A DNA stretch of 53,956 nucleotides from Myxococcales bacterium. GTDB taxonomy: Bacteria > Myxococcota_A > UBA796 > GCA-2862545. How positions within the stretch are numbered: the stretch's first letter is position 1; each line of letters begins with the position of its first letter. This document shows, piece after piece, positions 51,180 to 53,956 of the stretch. Made by a program: the position numbers and the translations under genes. The stretch covers positions 1 through 53,956 of the forward strand of contig JAHQVJ010000222.1 in the NCBI GenBank assembly GCA_019634415.1, in the 5' to 3' direction. Under the pieces are notes generated by a model, which worked only from the letters and a program-made list of their open reading frames with translations, was not told the DNA's origin and ran no database searches.

Positions 51180-53111
51180 CTATCGTGTGCGCCTGCGGAT
51201 CCACGCGGCAAGACCCACCCACAGCAGCACACCGGGAGCCGCTGGCGCCGTGCGACAGCCTCCTCCCCCCTCGAAGGAGTCGCTCGGATCGATGCCGTCA
51301 CAGTCCTGATCCAGGCCATCCCCGAAGACCTCCGGTGCCCCGGGGAAGCGGTCGACGTCGGTGTCGTCGCAGTCCCCGCCGAGCGCCGTGTACGGGAAGC
51401 CCAGACAGGCGCCAGGTTCGAGATCGTCCACCACCGCAGCTCCGAAACCATCGCCGTCGCGGTCCCGGAAGCAGGCCACCCAGCCGTCGCAGTCCTCGTC
51501 CACGTCGTCGCCCGGGCGCTCGGGCTGTAGCGGACTGACCTCGGCGTCGTCGGGCGCACAGTCCCACACGTCGGGCACGCCGTCGCCGTCGACGTCGCCG
51601 TGGCCAGCGCCCGCCCCGTAGTCGAAGACCAGCTGGTTGCCTTGGTTGGGCCACTCGAGGAAGCTCGGCCCGCACGACAGACCCTTCAAGGGATCGGGAT
51701 CGCGAAACGTCAGCCCCAACGAGCTCGGCAGAAAGCCGTCGCCGGGGGTATCGAACCAATCTCCGATGCCGTCCACGATGGTGGCGGCCGGGTTGCCGAT
51801 CCACACGTTGGATCCGTACAGCGGAGGCAGGCCGAGCTCCGACACGACCCAGCTTCCCCCCGGGTAGTAGGTGCCGTTGTTGACGAGCATCTGGTGGCGG
51901 AACTCGCGCACACCGGCACCGAGGTAGGCCGCATGAGCCTCCGAGAAGGCGGAGTCGTTGAGTCCGAAGCTGTTGTTTCGAAGGATCACGTCGCCGCCCG
52001 GAACGTCCACGTACAGGCCCCCTCCGAGCCCGACGGCGGTGTTGCCGCGGAAGATGCTGTTGGTGATCGAGCAGCCGCCTCCGCAGCCGTCGATCAGCGC
52101 CATTCCACCACCCTCCGCCGCACCCGAGTCGCACACCCAGGTGTACGACATGCGCAGGGAGATCACGTCCTCGATGCTCAGTCCGCCGCCCGAGCCTCCG
52201 GCCACGTCGAAGCCGAACTGCACCAAGGAGTTCGCGATGGTGGCATCGCCGACGCTCTGCAGGCGAACTCCCGCAGAGACCCCGTAGTCGTAGGAGCCGA
52301 AGATGCTGGAGCCGAGGAGCTGGACCCGCTCGGCATCCTCTACCCACACAGCGGCGCCGGGCACCTTGCCGGGCCCCACGCTGTGTCCGAACAGCACACT
52401 GCCGAGCACGTCCACGTTGCGGGCGCCATCTGCCAACACACCGCCAGAGGCCAGATCGCCAGGAGGCGACGGGATCACCTCCAGAAAGGCGCCCTCGAGC
52501 ACCACGCTGGCCTGGTTGCGCACGCGCACCTGCCACCCGCCGCTTCCCTGAAGCGTCTGCACGATGGCGTCCTCGATGCGCAGGAGCGAGCTCGGCCCCG
52601 ACACCTCGAGCATGCCCACCTCGGGGGGGCCCGCCCCGAGCACCACGCCACCCTCGATCGTCAGCTCGGATCCCGAGACGACCGACAACAGCGTGCCCGA
52701 GTCCACGTCGTTGAACCACAGCAGCACGTCGCGGAAGCGCACGTTGCGCGCGTTGTTCACCCGCACCAGCGCCGTCTCCGACCCCGGCGCCGCGCCCAGG
52801 CGCGGATGCAGGGTCACGTCCTGCAGCGTCACGTCCGAGGACGTGATGGCCATCACCGTCTCCTGCTTGGCCTGCACGGGCCAGATTCGAGCGGGCTGCT
52901 TCGGATCGGCCGACCGGATCAGCATCGGCGTCGCGACGTCCAGCGGAACGGTGTAGTGATTCCCCGGGAGCAGCACGATCTCGTCCGGGGCGTCCCGCAC
53001 GGCAGCGATGATGGCGTCGGTATCGCACTCCGGGGTCACCCCGGTGTCGGGGGAGCACACCACGATGGTCTGTGCCTGCCCCACCGACAGGATCAGTGTG
53101 TACAGACCCAC
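51180..53111 (-). CDS. Right-handed beta-helix protein with MopE-type motifs and MYXO-CTERM-like tail
   Basis: A 643-residue secreted protein starting at GTG 53111 (GGAGG, five bases). After a signal-like start, residues about 20-430 show the regular pattern of a parallel beta helix (VTLQDVTLHPRLG, NVRFRDVLLWFNDVDSG, LRIEDAIVQTLQG). Residues about 480-600 carry Asp-rich MopE-type units (VDGDGVPDVWDCAPDD, GGDCDDTDVDRFPGAPEVFG, DGLDQDCDGID) that bind metal. The tail GGGGCRTAPAAPG, a hydrophobic stretch and RRRTR make a MYXO-CTERM-like sorting signal. It is probably a surface structure; pectate-lyase-like activity is not evident. Confidence 0.88.
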   Translation of the reverse strand: MGLYTLILSVGQAQTIVVCSPDTGVTPECDTDAIIAAVRDAPDEIVLLPGNHYTVPLDVATPMLIRSADPKQPARIWPVQAKQETVMAITSSDVTLQDVTLHPRLGAAPGSETALVRVNNARNVRFRDVLLWFNDVDSGTLLSVVSGSELTIEGGVVLGAGPPEVGMLEVSGPSSLLRIEDAIVQTLQGSGGWQVRVRNQASVVLEGAFLEVIPSPPGDLASGGVLADGARNVDVLGSVLFGHSVGPGKVPGAAVWVEDAERVQLLGSSIFGSYDYGVSAGVRLQSVGDATIANSLVQFGFDVAGGSGGGLSIEDVISLRMSYTWVCDSGAAEGGGMALIDGCGGGCSITNSIFRGNTAVGLGGGLYVDVPGGDVILRNNSFGLNDSAFSEAHAAYLGAGVREFRHQMLVNNGTYYPGGSWVVSELGLPPLYGSNVWIGNPAATIVDGIGDWFDTPGDGFLPSSLGLTFRDPDPLKGLSCGPSFLEWPNQGNQLVFDYGAGAGHGDVDGDGVPDVWDCAPDDAEVSPLQPERPGDDVDEDCDGWVACFRDRDGDGFGAAVVDDLEPGACLGFPYTALGGDCDDTDVDRFPGAPEVFGDGLDQDCDGIDPSDSFEGGGGCRTAPAAPGVLLWVGLAAWIRRRTR

Positions 53112-53176
53112 CTTGCCCTCCGACCGCTTACAGGGAACGTCACTCTGCCACGCCAGGCGCCCACCTGGGGGGATCC

Positions 53177-53956
53177 ATGGCCCGTCGCCGGTATCTCGAT
53201 CCCTTCGAGTGCGAGATCAACTCGCTCGGTCCCAAGGGCGTGGGCGTGGCAGTCGCCCCCGACGGCAATCCGGTGCACGTCCGCCCCGCGGCGCCCGGCT
53301 CCCGCGTGGCCGTGGTGGCCGCAGGAAGGCGCAAGGGGGTGTGGCGCAGCCGCAGGCAGGCGCTCATCCGTCCCCCCGCAGAGGGGCAGGTGCCCCCGTG
53401 CCCGCAGTTCGGCACCTGCGGGGGCTGCCAGCTACAGGAGCTGCAGCTCACCGCCCAGCGCCGCCACAAGGCGGCCTTCGCGCTGTCGCAGGTGCAGCAA
53501 CACATCGGCCCCCTCACCGACGTGCGCATCCACCCCGTGCGCGGCACCGACGCCGCCTTCCGCTACCGCAACAAGGTGGAGCTGTCGTTCGGGCCGCGCC
53601 GCTGGGTGCCGGAGGCCGATCACGCCAGCGGCGCCGCCACCGAGGGCAGCTTCCTCGGGTTCCATGCCCCCGGTCGCTTCGATCGGGTGGTGGATGCTTC
53701 CGAGTGCTGGCTGGTGAGCGAGGCCATGAACGAGGTGCTCGCCATCGTTCGCACCTGCGCCCTGCACCCCGACGCCCCTCCACCCTACGACCCTCGCTCC
53801 CACGAAGGGCAGCTGCGCCACCTGCTGCTGCGCGAGGCCGACGACGGGATCCTGGCCGTGATCTTCACCGCCCACGACACCCCGGCCATCGCAGCCTGGG
53901 CCGAGGCGCTGGCGCTGGCGCTGGTGGACCGGGTGGTGGGTCTGCAGTGGCGTACC
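53177..53956 (+). CDS. RNA uracil-C5 methyltransferase, RlmD/TrmA family (partial)
   Basis: The first 260 codons of a class I methyltransferase, running off the window. It starts at ATG 53177 behind GGGGGGA. The N-terminal TRAM domain is followed by CPQFGTCGGCQLQ (about 76-88), three of the four iron-sulfur cluster cysteines of RlmD-type enzymes, then FRYRNKVELSFG, typical of the family. The fourth cysteine may be in DASECWL. The catalytic part lies beyond the edge. It is divergent from the beta-helix gene. Confidence 0.93.
   Translation, partial: MARRRYLDPFECEINSLGPKGVGVAVAPDGNPVHVRPAAPGSRVAVVAAGRRKGVWRSRRQALIRPPAEGQVPPCPQFGTCGGCQLQELQLTAQRRHKAAFALSQVQQHIGPLTDVRIHPVRGTDAAFRYRNKVELSFGPRRWVPEADHASGAATEGSFLGFHAPGRFDRVVDASECWLVSEAMNEVLAIVRTCALHPDAPPPYDPRSHEGQLRHLLLREADDGILAVIFTAHDTPAIAAWAEALALALVDRVVGLQWRT

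Noticed and set aside
1..53956. tRNA, rRNA, CRISPR or insertion sequence
   Set aside because: I saw no cloverleaf, rRNA sequence, spaced direct repeats or transposase motif; by-eye search may miss single tRNAs.

Overview
This 54 kb window is high-GC, densely packed bacterial chromosome, most likely from the Myxococcota or a close deltaproteobacterial relative. The lineage call rests on protein types: C-terminal MYXO-CTERM-like tails (12928-14544 and 51180-53111), MopE-type Asp/Cys metal-binding motifs, a TIGR02996 repeat-companion protein, a TIGR02147 protein, an FHA/winged-helix protein, an ECF sigma/anti-sigma/caspase operon, a giant NAD-glutamate dehydrogenase, and many lipoproteins (about a dozen lipoboxes). 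No rRNA, tRNA, CRISPR array, insertion sequence or prophage module was recognised.

Layout. 1-5 kb: the first codons of a leftward exported protein at the edge, about 1 kb with no supportable gene, then a formylglycine-enzyme-fold (FGE-fold) protein, a sulfotransferase-like (ASST-like) lipoprotein, a membrane protein and an alpha/beta hydrolase. 5-15.6 kb: a histidine phosphatase coupled to NAD-glutamate dehydrogenase, a metallophosphatase, a PmbA-like protein, a matrixin metalloprotease and lipoproteins. 15.8-20.3 kb: an FHA regulator and a translationally coupled operon of two degenerate M16 proteins plus a LEA-type lipoprotein; the first M16 gene carries an in-frame TGA. 20.4-26.2 kb: two tandem Flp pilins, a 2-oxoglutarate oxygenase coupled to an HTH/SspB-like protein, an orphan VgrG-like spike, thyX and rpsN. 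26.3-34 kb: a membrane-anchored barrel protein, the ECF sigma/anti-sigma/caspase-surface-repeat operon, and a second ASST-like lipoprotein. 34-41 kb: a pentapeptide-repeat membrane protein coupled to a coiled-coil PD-(D/E)XK-like nuclease, bfd and bfr with matching palindromes upstream, and a PstS-like/OmpA lipoprotein coupled to a PF09818-type ATPase. 41-54 kb: a MEST-like hydrolase, a TIGR02996 protein, a TIGR02147/lipoprotein cassette with a perfect 25-bp palindrome, an ion channel, an FG-GAP lipoprotein, a beta-helix protein and the start of a 23S rRNA methyltransferase.

Much of the content faces the cell envelope. Co-directional genes are often coupled by ATGA, GTGA or TGATG overlaps. 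Convergent genes usually overlap at their 3' ends by 4-35 bp, leaving no room for classical terminators. The best candidates for undescribed biology are the pentapeptide channel-like/nuclease pair, the caspase-surface-repeat fusion under ECF control, the TIGR02147 cassette and the M16 pair with complementary broken zinc motifs.
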